The position numbers were made by a program, and so were the translations under genes. Below, piece by piece: positions 49,352 through 57,833 of a stretch of DNA of 58,204 nucleotides. Source of the stretch: Fibrobacter succinogenes (GTDB lineage Bacteria > Fibrobacterota > Fibrobacteria > Fibrobacterales > Fibrobacteraceae); assembly GCA_902800815.1 (NCBI GenBank), contig CADCGB010000015.1, positions 1 through 58,204 on the forward strand, given 5' to 3'. The notes beneath the pieces are model-generated. The model made no database searches, was not told the origin of the DNA, and saw nothing but the letters and a program-made list of their open reading frames with translations. The stretch's first letter is position 1. Each line of letters opens with the position of its first letter.

Positions 49352-50755
49352 TTAGCCCACCATTATGTCTTCTTCGGCGTACCAGGTGGTGTTCTGCACC
49401 CTGCCCGCGACCGCGGAAATCAGGAAAAGGGGGCCCATACGGCCAATAAACATCACGCAGCAGATGATAATCTGGCCTACCGTGGAGAGTTCGCCGGTCA
49501 GCCCCATCGAGAGTCCGCAGGTGCTGTAGGCGCTGATGACCTCGAAAAGGACCTTGAGGAAGGGCGTGCCGTTCTCGTTGAACCCGGTACCGGCCGGGAT
49601 TTCGGTAATGAGCAGTACCATGGTGGCAAGGGCGATGACCACGATGGCCACCACGAAGATTCGCACGGCCTTATCGACCGTGGTTTCAGGGATGGTACGG
49701 TTCATGACCTGGGTCTTTTCGCGGCCGAGCAGGCGGTTGAACCCGAGCAGGCCGATAACCGCGGCTGTCGTTACCTTGATACCGCCACCGCAACTACCGG
49801 GGTTTGCCCCGATGAACATGATGATGGCGAAGAAGAATAGCGAGGAGGCGCACAGGGCGGGGGTATCCACGGTGTTGAGGCCCGCCGTACGGCTCGTGAA
49901 GGCCATGAAGAACGTCGTCTGGAGCTTGTCGAAGAAGCTTAAGCCCTCGAGCGTGTTGCCCCATTCGGTAATCATGAAGGCGACAATGCTTACCCCGATG
50001 ATGACGAACGTGCAGAATGCCGCAATGCGGGTATGGAGCGATATCTTGCGGAACTTGCGCTCCTTGAAGTCGAAGGCGTACTGCAGTTCGGTGATGGCGA
50101 GGAACCCGAAGGCGCCGGCCAGCGCGAGTATGCAGGTGGTGATGTTCATGATGGGGTTCAGCTGGAACTGTACGAGCGAATCGGGGAACAGCGTGAACCC
50201 GACGTTACAGAAGGAACTTACCGCCTGGAACAGCGAGCAGAAAAGGCGGTCGTAGAGTTCCATGCCGGAAAACTGCGTGAAGTAGAATACAGCGCCGATG
50301 GCCTCGAGGATAAACGTGAAGGGGAGCACCGCCATGAGGATGCGCTTCGCGTCGACGTTACCCTCCTGCGTGAAGTCCGAAAGGAGTACCGACTGGTGGT
50401 TGAAGCCCGGGTGCATGCCGGCCAGCAGGATAAGCACCGTAGATACGGTCATGATACCGAGACCGCCCAGCTGCATCAGTATGACGAGCACCCAGTCGCC
50501 AAATCCGGTGAAGGTGCTGCTTATATCTATGACCGAGAGGCCGGTGACGCAGACGGCGGATGTCGCCGTGAACAGCGCCTGTAGGAAGTCGATGGGTTCG
50601 CGGGTGGAGACCGGCAGGCGGAGAATGACCGCACCGATGGTAATGAGCATCAGGTAACCGAGAACCACCAGGGTAATCGGGTTGACCTGCCTCTTCGGCT
50701 TGAATACGTTCTCGGACGTCGTGTCGGCGAATGCTTGATACTTGGAACGAAGCAT
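49352..50755 (-). CDS. ktrB: Potassium transporter KtrB/TrkH-type
   Basis: The 467-residue membrane protein has four pore repeats, each with a filter Gly: AVCVTGLSV near residue 70, SFCNVGFTLF near 185, SRTAGLNTVD near 290 and YSTCGLSMGL near 410. This is the TrkH/KtrB layout, moving K+ with Na+ or H+. It forms a complex with KtrA, encoded directly downstream. It is divergent from a symporter gene across a 39-base spacer. Confidence 0.93.
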   Translation of the reverse strand: MLRSKYQAFADTTSENVFKPKRQVNPITLVVLGYLMLITIGAVILRLPVSTREPIDFLQALFTATSAVCVTGLSVIDISSTFTGFGDWVLVILMQLGGLGIMTVSTVLILLAGMHPGFNHQSVLLSDFTQEGNVDAKRILMAVLPFTFILEAIGAVFYFTQFSGMELYDRLFCSLFQAVSSFCNVGFTLFPDSLVQFQLNPIMNITTCILALAGAFGFLAITELQYAFDFKERKFRKISLHTRIAAFCTFVIIGVSIVAFMITEWGNTLEGLSFFDKLQTTFFMAFTSRTAGLNTVDTPALCASSLFFFAIIMFIGANPGSCGGGIKVTTAAVIGLLGFNRLLGREKTQVMNRTIPETTVDKAVRIFVVAIVVIALATMVLLITEIPAGTGFNENGTPFLKVLFEVISAYSTCGLSMGLTGELSTVGQIIICCVMFIGRMGPLFLISAVAGRVQNTTWYAEEDIMVG

Positions 50756-50794
50756 GGGTAGAAATTTAGCAACTTTTCTACATTTGGGCGCGTT

Positions 50795-51748
50795 ATGAAG
50801 AACCTGCGCGCCATTCTCATGCCGGTAGCGATACTTCTCGGGATTTTAATCCCGCAGGCGCATGTGCTTTCGCCCATGATGCCGTTCTTAATTGGCACCA
50901 TGATGTTTTTGACCTTCGTGACGAAAATCCCCCCGCAGACGCACGGCTATACCTTCAAAATAGAGATTCGCGCGCTCGTAGTGAGCCTTTTGCTTGTCGC
51001 CGCTCTCGCAGGGATTGTACACCTTTTCAACCTCCCGCGCGAAGTACTGCTCGGTGGCGCCATCATCGCGCTATGCCCGCCGGCGAATGCCGCCCCCGCG
51101 ATGGCCAAGATGCTTGGCGGTTCGGCATCGCTTGCCCTCAAGATATTCCTGAGCGGTAACCTCATCGCGTGTTTCTCTATCCCGATTGTGTTCGGGTACC
51201 TTACCGGCGCCGATGCGAGCCTGAGCGAAATCTCGATGAAGATTTTCAACACCATCCAGCCCATCATCAGCATTCCGCTGGCGTTCGCGCTCGGGCTCCG
51301 CGCGTTCTACCCGGAACTCGCCGACCGTGCGGCAAAGTTCCAGAAATACACGATGTTCGTGTGGACTTTCTCGGTATTCGTAATCCTCGCGAAGGCAAGT
51401 TACGACATACGCGAGATGGGATTCTGGGACCTGTGGAATAGCGGCAAGCTCCCGATGATGGCGGGAATCTCGCTGGTGCTCTGCATTCTTCTTTATGCGC
51501 TTGGCTGGTTTGTCGAAAGGAACCGCCGCCCGATTGAAAGCGCGCAGAGCATGGGGCAGAAGAACACCACGCTCGTTATCTGGATTTCGACCCTGTATGC
51601 GGGCCCTGTCGTGGCGCTCGCCCCCACGTGCTATGTGGTGTGGCAGAACCTGGTGCTCAGTTATCTGAGTGCGAGGATCAAGCCGAAGGCGGAATCTGCC
51701 GGCGCGGAGCTGCCCAAACCGGAAAACGGAAAGACGAGTTCGCCCTAG
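50795..51748 (+). CDS. Bile acid:sodium symporter (BASS) family protein
   Basis: The 317-residue protein has about ten hydrophobic segments in two inverted halves. LMPVAILLGILIPQAHVLSP opens it. GGAIIALCPPANAAPAMAKM near residue 90 holds the crossover Pro/Ala motif, and LSGNLIACFSIPIVFGYLTG follows. This is the BASS/SBF pattern; the substrate is unknown. TACATT lies 10 bases before the ATG, suggesting a very short leader. Its stop overlaps the end of the next convergent gene by four bases. Confidence 0.85.
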   Translation: MKNLRAILMPVAILLGILIPQAHVLSPMMPFLIGTMMFLTFVTKIPPQTHGYTFKIEIRALVVSLLLVAALAGIVHLFNLPREVLLGGAIIALCPPANAAPAMAKMLGGSASLALKIFLSGNLIACFSIPIVFGYLTGADASLSEISMKIFNTIQPIISIPLAFALGLRAFYPELADRAAKFQKYTMFVWTFSVFVILAKASYDIREMGFWDLWNSGKLPMMAGISLVLCILLYALGWFVERNRRPIESAQSMGQKNTTLVIWISTLYAGPVVALAPTCYVVWQNLVLSYLSARIKPKAESAGAELPKPENGKTSSP

Positions 51749-52149
51749 AGGTAACCGCTCCCTGTTGGCGGGTGCCTTTCGCTGTACTCCGGCTCGCAGT
51801 TCTTGTAGCTTAGCAGTTTTGCCGCAATCTGTTCCGATGTCATTGGGCTTTGTATTGCCCGGAAATGCTCGTTCTCGATGCACTTTGCATTCTTTACGGG
51901 GGCGTCCTCGTTGACGTAGAGCATTGTGGGGTAGTCCTCGCCGTAAACGAATATGGCCTGGGTATCGTCGCTGAACTTGAAGAAGAACCCTAGGATATCT
52001 GTGCGGCCTTCCTCGATGCCCGAAACCCTGCAGATGGTCGTTATCTGGTTCGGTATGTGGAGCGTGAACACACGGTGCATTTTTTCGCAGTGGCCGTCGG
52101 CAAGGAGCGCCGAAATTCCCGCCAGGATGAGGAAACAAGCGAATTTCAT
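51745..52149 (-). CDS. Small secreted protein of unknown function
   Basis: The 134-residue protein has a signal peptide (FACFLILAGISALLADG) and a mature part with ITTICRVSGIEEGRTDILGF, FVYGEDYPTMLYVNEDAP and a few Cys that could pair. Nothing matches a family I know. It overlaps the end of the convergent symporter gene by four bases. Confidence 0.65.
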   Translation of the reverse strand: MKFACFLILAGISALLADGHCEKMHRVFTLHIPNQITTICRVSGIEEGRTDILGFFFKFSDDTQAIFVYGEDYPTMLYVNEDAPVKNAKCIENEHFRAIQSPMTSEQIAAKLLSYKNCEPEYSERHPPTGSGYL

Positions 52150-52165
52150 TATAAAGAGACCCTTT

Positions 52166-52183
52166 TAAGCCAGTTCTGGCTTA
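52166..52183. promoter_or_regulatory. Inverted repeat before the alkylation-repair gene
   Basis: TAAGCCAG-TT-CTGGCTTA is a near-perfect palindrome lying about 60 bases before the start of the next gene and 17 after the start of the divergent secreted-protein gene. Possible operator for either. Confidence 0.4.
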
Positions 52184-52241
52184 TCGTGCTGTTTGGTTCT
52201 ACTATTTTATCGTTTGTTGTGAGGATTTTGTAAAGGATTTT

Positions 52242-53009
52242 ATGACCCATACCGAACTAGTCAAGCGCCTCCTGGCCGAACAGGACCTCAAGTACAGGGA
52301 TTTTCACGCGTCGCTCCTGCCGAATATCGACAAGAAGACGATTATCGGCGTGCGGGTGCCTACGATGAGGAAGATTGCGAAGGAGTTTGCCGCAAGCGCG
52401 AGCCCGGCGGAACTTTCGCGGTTCCTGGACAAGCTGCCGCATAGGTATTTCGAGGAGAACCAGGTGCACCTCCTTGTGGTCGAAAAGATCAAGGATGCGG
52501 ACGAGTGCCTGCGCCGTATCGAGCAGTTTTTGCCGTATATAGACAACTGGGCGGTTTGCGACGGCAAGTCCCCGAAGGCGTTGCTTAAGGACCCGCGCCG
52601 GTTCTATGCGAAAGTCTGCGAGTGGCTGGAGTCGCCGGAACCCTACACGGTGCGCTTTGGCGTGAACATGCTGATGGCGTTCTTTTTGGATGCGCGATTC
52701 ACCCGGGAACAGCTGAAACTTGTCGCCGCGATAGACGAGAAAAAGTTCTGCGACAATCCGGCAGGCCGTTTGAAATGCGCGGCCAGCTCGAAGTCCGCAA
52801 AAACTGCGGTTCCCACGGATCGCTACTACGTGCAGATGGTCATTGCCTGGTATTTCGCGACTGCGCTTGCCAAGCAGTGGGCCGCAACGTTCCCCTATAT
52901 AAAGAACCGCAAACTTTCGCCCTGGATTCATGCGAAAACCATCCAGAAGGCCTGCGAGAGCTACCGCATTACCGACGAGCAGAAAAAGATACTGCGCGCC
53001 CTGAAGTAG
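52242..53009 (+). CDS. DNA alkylation repair protein, AlkD-like HEAT-repeat enzyme
   Basis: The 255-residue protein reads as an AlkD-family DNA glycosylase that removes N3- and N7-alkylated purines. IIGVRVPTMRKIAKEFA near residue 31, HRYFEENQVHLLVVEKIKD near 67, YIDNWAVCDGKSPK near 97 and TVRFGVNMLMAFFLD near 132 form successive HEAT helices, and YYVQMVIAWYFATAL near 192 carries the conserved aromatic residues. AAAGGA precedes the ATG. It is followed by a strong convergent terminator. Confidence 0.9.
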   Translation: MTHTELVKRLLAEQDLKYRDFHASLLPNIDKKTIIGVRVPTMRKIAKEFAASASPAELSRFLDKLPHRYFEENQVHLLVVEKIKDADECLRRIEQFLPYIDNWAVCDGKSPKALLKDPRRFYAKVCEWLESPEPYTVRFGVNMLMAFFLDARFTREQLKLVAAIDEKKFCDNPAGRLKCAASSKSAKTAVPTDRYYVQMVIAWYFATALAKQWAATFPYIKNRKLSPWIHAKTIQKACESYRITDEQKKILRALK

Positions 53010-53024
53010 TTTCGGGCAAAAGAA

Positions 53025-53054
53025 ATTTGGGACAGCCGAGGGGCTGTCCCAAAT
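53025..53054. terminator. 13-bp perfect hairpin between convergent genes
   Basis: ATTTGGGACAGCC pairs exactly with GGCTGTCCCAAAT around GAGG. It lies between the stops of the alkylation-repair and patatin genes and can serve both strands. Confidence 0.85.
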
Positions 53055-53078
53055 TGTGTGTTGAGGTGTAAGTTCTTG

Positions 53079-53969
53079 TTATTTTTCCGGCGTTTCGGTA
53101 ATGAACTTGACAACGTCCTTGCCGACTTCGTCGTAGTACTTGTCCCAGATATCCGAAACTTCGTCGATAATCTTCATGTTGTCCATCTCGTACGGCTTCG
53201 TTACCTTGGGAGCGAGGCGCAGTACGTTGTCCTTGCCGAGGTTCGCCTTCGCCATGAACTTGCCGGAGTTGCCCGTGCGTGCCACCCATTCGTCGAGAAT
53301 GTACTTGCCCCAGCCGATGATGCTCTTGTCCGTGAGTTCTGCAGGCGGGTGGTCCATTCCCGTGTTGAACGAGATGATGCGCAGGTTGTCCTTGTAGGCC
53401 TTGTACCTGACCAGTGCGGATTCGAGAACCATGACGGGGTCGTTCGCCCACATGCCGCCATCGCAGTAGATTTCGGTATTGCCCTTCCATTCGCGGCTCA
53501 CGGTGTTGAAGTACGTGGGCGCAGAGCAGCTCGAAAGCACGGCGAACCACTGCGGCGTATCGCCGTCGTCCTTGCCCCATACCTTTTCCACGCTCTTGCC
53601 GTTCAGGAACGTCGCCGGAATGTAGACGGGCTTCTTGAACTCGTACATGTGCTTCTTGAAGTTTTCCTGGAGCATCTTCTTCAGGTACGTATTGTCGTAG
53701 CGGTAGTAGCTCTTCGACAATATGCGGGTCGAACTGACCTTCTTGAAAATCTTTGGAAGGTTGTCCTTGTACAGGTTGTAGAGCGTTTCTGCGGTCATCC
53801 CGTTTGCAAGGCCGGTGGCAACGATGGAACCGGTAGACGTGCCCGCAAAGGCGTCGCCGACGCTTGCAAGAGTCTTCTTTTTACCGAGATCCGCTTCGAG
53901 GCGGCGCATAAACTGGAGAGGCCCGATTCCGAGCGCCCCGCCGCCGGTGATAGAGATGCCGAGTTTCAT
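53079..53969 (-). CDS. Patatin-like phospholipase
   Basis: From the ATG at 53969 (AGGAG seven bases upstream) the protein has 296 residues. GISITGGGALGIGPLQFM is the oxyanion loop, GTSTG near residue 43 the nucleophile elbow (Ser), and YCDGGMWANDP near 172 holds the catalytic Asp. The overall pattern is the CapV/FabD-like lysophospholipase group. No cyclic-nucleotide synthase is adjacent, so a CBASS role is not supported. It differs clearly from the patatin at 36954. Confidence 0.85.
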   Translation of the reverse strand: MKLGISITGGGALGIGPLQFMRRLEADLGKKKTLASVGDAFAGTSTGSIVATGLANGMTAETLYNLYKDNLPKIFKKVSSTRILSKSYYRYDNTYLKKMLQENFKKHMYEFKKPVYIPATFLNGKSVEKVWGKDDGDTPQWFAVLSSCSAPTYFNTVSREWKGNTEIYCDGGMWANDPVMVLESALVRYKAYKDNLRIISFNTGMDHPPAELTDKSIIGWGKYILDEWVARTGNSGKFMAKANLGKDNVLRLAPKVTKPYEMDNMKIIDEVSDIWDKYYDEVGKDVVKFITETPEK

Positions 53970-54118
53970 TCTATTACTCCTGTTGTAGATAACGTTGTTC
54001 TTTGAATGACGTATAAAATAATTATTTTTGTGTGATTGAAACATCGTTTCTTGGTAAAAGATTTTCTACATTTTGGTCACTTTTTGGGGTAGAAGGCGAG
54101 GTCGTTCCGGTTTTAGGC

Positions 54119-54148
54119 TTGGGTCGGGTGGTCCGGAATATCTATATT
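54119..54148 (+). promoter_or_regulatory. Probable promoter of the MATE-fusion gene
   Basis: TTGGGT (54119-54124) and TATATT (54143-54148) are 18 bases apart, 10 bases before the ATG. The message would have almost no leader. Confidence 0.45.
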
Positions 54149-54158
54149 TTCTGATGAA

Positions 54159-55874
54159 ATGCGTATCAGGGAATCATTTAGCGGTCGCCGATTCAGGTCG
54201 ATGCTCTTTACGGCATCGGTATCTGTCTGTGCTGAATTCGTGAACGTTTTCATCGACAAGGTGGTGGCGGCTCAGTTCCTGGGTGACAGTGCCCTTGCGG
54301 CCATTTCGTTCTTCACCCCGCTATTTTCGTTCATCTTCTTCATGAGCGCCATCGTGATGGTGGGGAGCCTCGTGTGCTATTCTATCGAACTGGGGCGCAT
54401 GAACAAGGAGAAGGCTGACCGCTTTTTTGGCCAGAGCCTTATTCTCTCGTTTATTGTCGGCGTGTTCATGGTCGTGCTGTTTTCTGCAGGCAAGGGAATC
54501 ATGTTCGGCGTCATGGAGGTTGAACCCGAACTGCTCAACTACGTGAACGAGTTCTACGGCTGGTTCCTGGGGCTTGCCTTCATTATCCCGCTGAACAATA
54601 CCTTGCAGGAGATGGTCTACGTGGACGGCGACACGGGTACGTGCAAGGCGTCGTATGCCGCGCTCCTGATAGGGAACCTGGTGCTTTCGTGCATATTCTG
54701 CCGCTTCTTGGGAATGTCGGGCGTGGCGCTCGGTACGCTCCTTTCGGTGGTGCTCAGCATCCTCGTGCTTTGCGTGCACTTTGCCCGCAAGAACAATTCG
54801 CTCCGGTTCGTGTGGCACTTCAATATGCGCGACTCGATGTCCGTAATCCGGTTCAGTATCGCGGAAGCGTGCGAGTTCTTTTTCTTTGCGCTATTCGCCG
54901 GTCTCATGAACCTTTACTTTGTTACAAATTTCAACAGTGACCGCATTACGGTGCTTTCGGTTATTTACGAAATCGTGGAACTGAGCGTCGTGTTTAACGG
55001 CATATGGATGGCGGCGGAACCGCTCATAAACATCTATCGTGGCGAAGATAATGACCGTGGAGTGCTCCAGGTGATGCGCTTTGTGAACTGGACGGTGCTC
55101 AAGGAGAGCCTTCTTGCAACGGCTATTTTGCTGTTGTTCGCACCCTTGATTACCCACTTGTTCCATATCCGTTCCGAGGAACTTGCGGGCGAGATGGCAT
55201 TCGCCATCCGTGCCTGTGCGGTGGGGTTGTGCCCGCTTGCTATCATAAAGATTTATGCGGCCTTCCACGTACACGAAAAGCCGGTGCTCTCCTTCATATT
55301 CATCCTCTTCGTGATGTTCCTGAGCCCTGTCGTATGCGTGATGGGTGCGGGTGCGCTGTGGGGCGGCGAATACGTGTGGCTGGGCTTTGGCGCGGCTCCC
55401 TTCTTGGCGATGGGGCTATGCGCGGGCGTACAGGTGTTGATTTATGGCAGGGCGCGATTCCCGCTGTTGCTCGAACACCTCACGGTTGCGGATTACTGGC
55501 ACATGCACGACATGCTCCTGACACCGGAAAACCTGATTGCCTACCGCGACAGCGTGGGTGAACTGCTCAAGCGCAAGTCGGTGAACGAGATGAGTGTCGT
55601 GAAGGCGATGCTGTTGCTCGAGGAGATGGGCATGAGCGTTTACGAACGCAATGCCGGCCGCCGCGTGTTTGTCGAATTTGCCGTGCTCTTGCGCGAGAAG
55701 GACTTTGTGCTTGTTATCAAGGACGATGGCAAGATTATGGACCTTACCGATTTGGAACAGTCGGTGACGGGCCTGCGCGCCTACCTGGTGAACATGTTCA
55801 TGACGGTCCAGCGCGAAAAGCAGTACCTGCTTACGTCGAACTACAACAGGCACGTTTTCCGGTTTGAACGTTAG
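54159..55874 (+). CDS. MATE-type transporter fused to a GHKL-like ATPase domain
   Basis: Residues 1-440 form about twelve membrane helices of the MATE fold (FTASVSVCAEFVNVFIDKVV at the start, VYVDGDTGTCKASYAALLIG near 150 and a second half from about 230). The last 120 residues are soluble and recall an anti-sigma-like GHKL ATPase: MLLLEEMGMSVYERN near 487 as an N box and VLVIKDDGKIMDLTDLEQSV near 520 as a G1 box. A clear G2 box is missing. MATE proteins with such tails occur in gut bacteria; the domain might regulate transport. Substrate unknown. The tfoX-like gene starts nine bases after it. Confidence 0.78.
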   Translation: MRIRESFSGRRFRSMLFTASVSVCAEFVNVFIDKVVAAQFLGDSALAAISFFTPLFSFIFFMSAIVMVGSLVCYSIELGRMNKEKADRFFGQSLILSFIVGVFMVVLFSAGKGIMFGVMEVEPELLNYVNEFYGWFLGLAFIIPLNNTLQEMVYVDGDTGTCKASYAALLIGNLVLSCIFCRFLGMSGVALGTLLSVVLSILVLCVHFARKNNSLRFVWHFNMRDSMSVIRFSIAEACEFFFFALFAGLMNLYFVTNFNSDRITVLSVIYEIVELSVVFNGIWMAAEPLINIYRGEDNDRGVLQVMRFVNWTVLKESLLATAILLLFAPLITHLFHIRSEELAGEMAFAIRACAVGLCPLAIIKIYAAFHVHEKPVLSFIFILFVMFLSPVVCVMGAGALWGGEYVWLGFGAAPFLAMGLCAGVQVLIYGRARFPLLLEHLTVADYWHMHDMLLTPENLIAYRDSVGELLKRKSVNEMSVVKAMLLLEEMGMSVYERNAGRRVFVEFAVLLREKDFVLVIKDDGKIMDLTDLEQSVTGLRAYLVNMFMTVQREKQYLLTSNYNRHVFRFER

Positions 55875-55883
55875 GAATGATTT

Positions 55884-56207
55884 ATGCCGAGTTCTGAAAA
55901 GTTCCGTGACCACGTTTTGCAGCAGTTCAAGGGAGAATTGCGTGTTACTACCCGCAAGATGATGGGTGAGTACATCCTGTATGCCGATGGGAAAATTTTC
56001 GGCGGGATTTACGATGACCGCCTGCTGGTAAAGCCCGTGCCTGCGGCCTTGGCGATGCTCCCTGCCGCAAAGAAGCAACTGCCCTACGAAGGTGCAAAGC
56101 CCATGCTCTGCGTGACCAATGAGCAGATTGAAAATAGCGAACTGCTTTTGCGTTTGCTTGACGCAATGCTCCCTGAACTCCCTGCTGCGAAACCCTCGAA
56201 GAAGTGA
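55884..56207 (+). CDS. TfoX N-terminal domain protein
   Basis: The 107-residue protein has VTTRKMMGEYILYADGKIFG near residue 21, then YDDRLLVKPV, LPYEGAKPMLCV and ENSELLLRLLDAMLPELPAAK. This is the TfoX N-terminal domain alone; the C-terminal half of the full competence regulator is absent, as in many bacteria outside the gamma-proteobacteria. Role unknown. It follows the transporter-fusion gene by nine bases and is probably cotranscribed. Confidence 0.85.
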   Translation: MPSSEKFRDHVLQQFKGELRVTTRKMMGEYILYADGKIFGGIYDDRLLVKPVPAALAMLPAAKKQLPYEGAKPMLCVTNEQIENSELLLRLLDAMLPELPAAKPSKK

Positions 56208-56242
56208 TGTCATTCTGGAGGCTCGAAGAGCCGATAGAATCC
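56208..56242. repeat. TGTCATTC...GAATCC repeat, copy 4
   Basis: TGTCATTCT and AGAATCC border an inner GGCTC-GAA-GAGCC stem. The borders differ from the other copies at paired positions (CC/GG changed to TC/GA), so the stem is kept. It begins at the base after the tfoX-like stop. Confidence 0.65.
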
Positions 56243-56350
56243 ATTGGCATCTCCTTGAAATGATAATTCCGACGAACGCACGGAATTTGCAGATAACCAA
56301 CGCTCTTTTTTTAGCGCGATAATATATCTTCATGGATATGGGGGTTAGGT

Positions 56351-57073
56351 ATGTTCTCGCTGAAACACAATTTGCGGATTGTTCTAGCATGCGTGTGCAT
56401 GCTGGTTTTTCCGGCGTGGGCGGGCCCTTCGAATGCACGCAGTGATGACGATGCGCCTACTGTGCTGGAGGTGATTTGGGGTGTTGTCGATTGGGCGACT
56501 ACGTGCAATGAAAATGATCAGGAATGCAAAAAGCGCGAAGGTGAATATCGCAAGCGCGAAAAAGAGGAGAACGCGCGCCGCGCCAAGGAAGCCAGGAAAA
56601 AGTGGAACGAGAAAAATCGGAATTATAAGAGCCAGTATTTGGGATTGGCCTTGACGGCCCCGTTCGTTGCCGAAGAGAAGGAGGTCATGGTTGGCCTGGA
56701 ACTTACTGTGGGCCTAGTTTTTCGGTTTGGTGAATTCTTCGGGACGATGGGCGGTGGAGCCAATGCTACGCTGAACTTCGTCAATGCGGAATTATTCTAC
56801 AGGCCGCCTCTTGACATGAACGGTATATGGAAAATTGCGCCCGAAGTAGGTGCCGGCGTAACCTATAAATATTTCGATGATGACACTCATTCTGAGCCGC
56901 TGTATCACTACTCGCTGGGAGTCCGCTACGAACATACCCTGCAGAGTCGGGAGAATATCGTCGAGGATGAGGACGTGCTTATCAACGGCGTGAGCGCCGG
57001 TTGCGCCGTCTGGATGAACTACGTCGATTTTGCCGGCGTCAAGTGCGACGTTAGATTCGGGTTGTATTTGTAA
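56351..57073 (+). CDS. Secreted, probably outer-membrane beta-barrel protein
   Basis: The 240-residue protein has a signal peptide (IVLACVCMLVFPAWA, cut near AG). A very basic and acidic helical stretch follows (KKREGEYRKREKEENARRAK, about residues 57-90), then alternating strands (YLGLALTAPFVAEEKEVMVG, APEVGAGVTYKYF, YHYSLGVRYEHTLQ, VKCDVRFGLYL). The end pattern suggests a small beta-barrel. No family is recognised. The next gene encodes a lipoprotein with a similar strand pattern, so they may work together. Confidence 0.65.
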   Translation: MFSLKHNLRIVLACVCMLVFPAWAGPSNARSDDDAPTVLEVIWGVVDWATTCNENDQECKKREGEYRKREKEENARRAKEARKKWNEKNRNYKSQYLGLALTAPFVAEEKEVMVGLELTVGLVFRFGEFFGTMGGGANATLNFVNAELFYRPPLDMNGIWKIAPEVGAGVTYKYFDDDTHSEPLYHYSLGVRYEHTLQSRENIVEDEDVLINGVSAGCAVWMNYVDFAGVKCDVRFGLYL

Positions 57074-57153
57074 GTCCGTTTTATTTGATGAAGTCCACGA
57101 ATTGTTGGATGGAATGAATTCGGTTTTTGCCTAGATATTCTATTTTGTAGACA

Positions 57154-57795
57154 ATGGCTCGCGGAATTTTATGGATAGTCTTGGCTATGTGCTCCCTGCT
57201 CTTGGCGGGGTGCTCAAGTCATCCGCCTTCTGCAGCACAGTTTATGAATGTGAAAGAAGACGAAGGTGATATTGTTGTTGGAGGGACCGCTAAAATCGGT
57301 GACCTCCATCGAGGCAAGAATCGGTTGCAGAGTGACTATTCTGATGTAGAACTCTTTGGTGATTTAGATGTTTCTCTTTTGTTTAGATACAGCCATTTGG
57401 TTCTGGGACTTTATTCGGAAAATCTTTATTCGATAAGCGGCCTTGCTGGTTCCCGATGGGAATACGTAGGCGTTCAAGGCTGGTTCGGTATGTCTGTTTT
57501 AGTGGTTGACAAGCAAGTCCCTATTTACGGCGGATTGATGTTGATCGAAGAATATCCTGTAAGTAAAAATCTTAGAGTGGGGCTAAGTGAACACATTTCG
57601 CGTAATGCCCACGGTGTAGATAAGAATGAAGCTGGTTTAGGTTCTCCGGCTACGGGTTTTTATCATGAGTTTGGTACCGGAATTTATTTGGCGTATAAGG
57701 ATTTTTCAGCAGAGTTTCGGTATAGTCGGGAAATTGATGAACCGAGAAATCGCTTTTATTTTATGATAAATTATGGCTTTGATTCTGATGGCTAG
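57154..57795 (+). CDS. Lipoprotein with beta-barrel-like C-terminus
   Basis: The 213-residue protein has a lipoprotein signal (LWIVLAMCSLLLAGCSS). After it come amphipathic strands such as DVSLLFRYSHLVLGLYSE, VQGWFGMSVLVVDKQVP, FGTGIYLAYKDFSAEFRYS and RFYFMINYGF. These suggest a surface or periplasmic barrel-like domain. Function unknown. TATTTT lies seven bases before the ATG, a very short leader. Confidence 0.65.
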   Translation: MARGILWIVLAMCSLLLAGCSSHPPSAAQFMNVKEDEGDIVVGGTAKIGDLHRGKNRLQSDYSDVELFGDLDVSLLFRYSHLVLGLYSENLYSISGLAGSRWEYVGVQGWFGMSVLVVDKQVPIYGGLMLIEEYPVSKNLRVGLSEHISRNAHGVDKNEAGLGSPATGFYHEFGTGIYLAYKDFSAEFRYSREIDEPRNRFYFMINYGFDSDG

Positions 57796-57833
57796 GCTTT
57801 TAAAAAAGGGCGGTCCCCCCCCCGTCTATGCTT

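Noticed and set aside
53079..53969. Patatin as a CBASS effector (CapV)
   Set aside because: The motifs fit a general patatin, but no CD-NTase or Cap gene is near, and the surroundings are housekeeping genes.
57815..57823. A run of nine C as a phase-variation tract
   Set aside because: It lies between the ends of two convergent genes, outside any coding or promoter region, so slippage would have no obvious effect.
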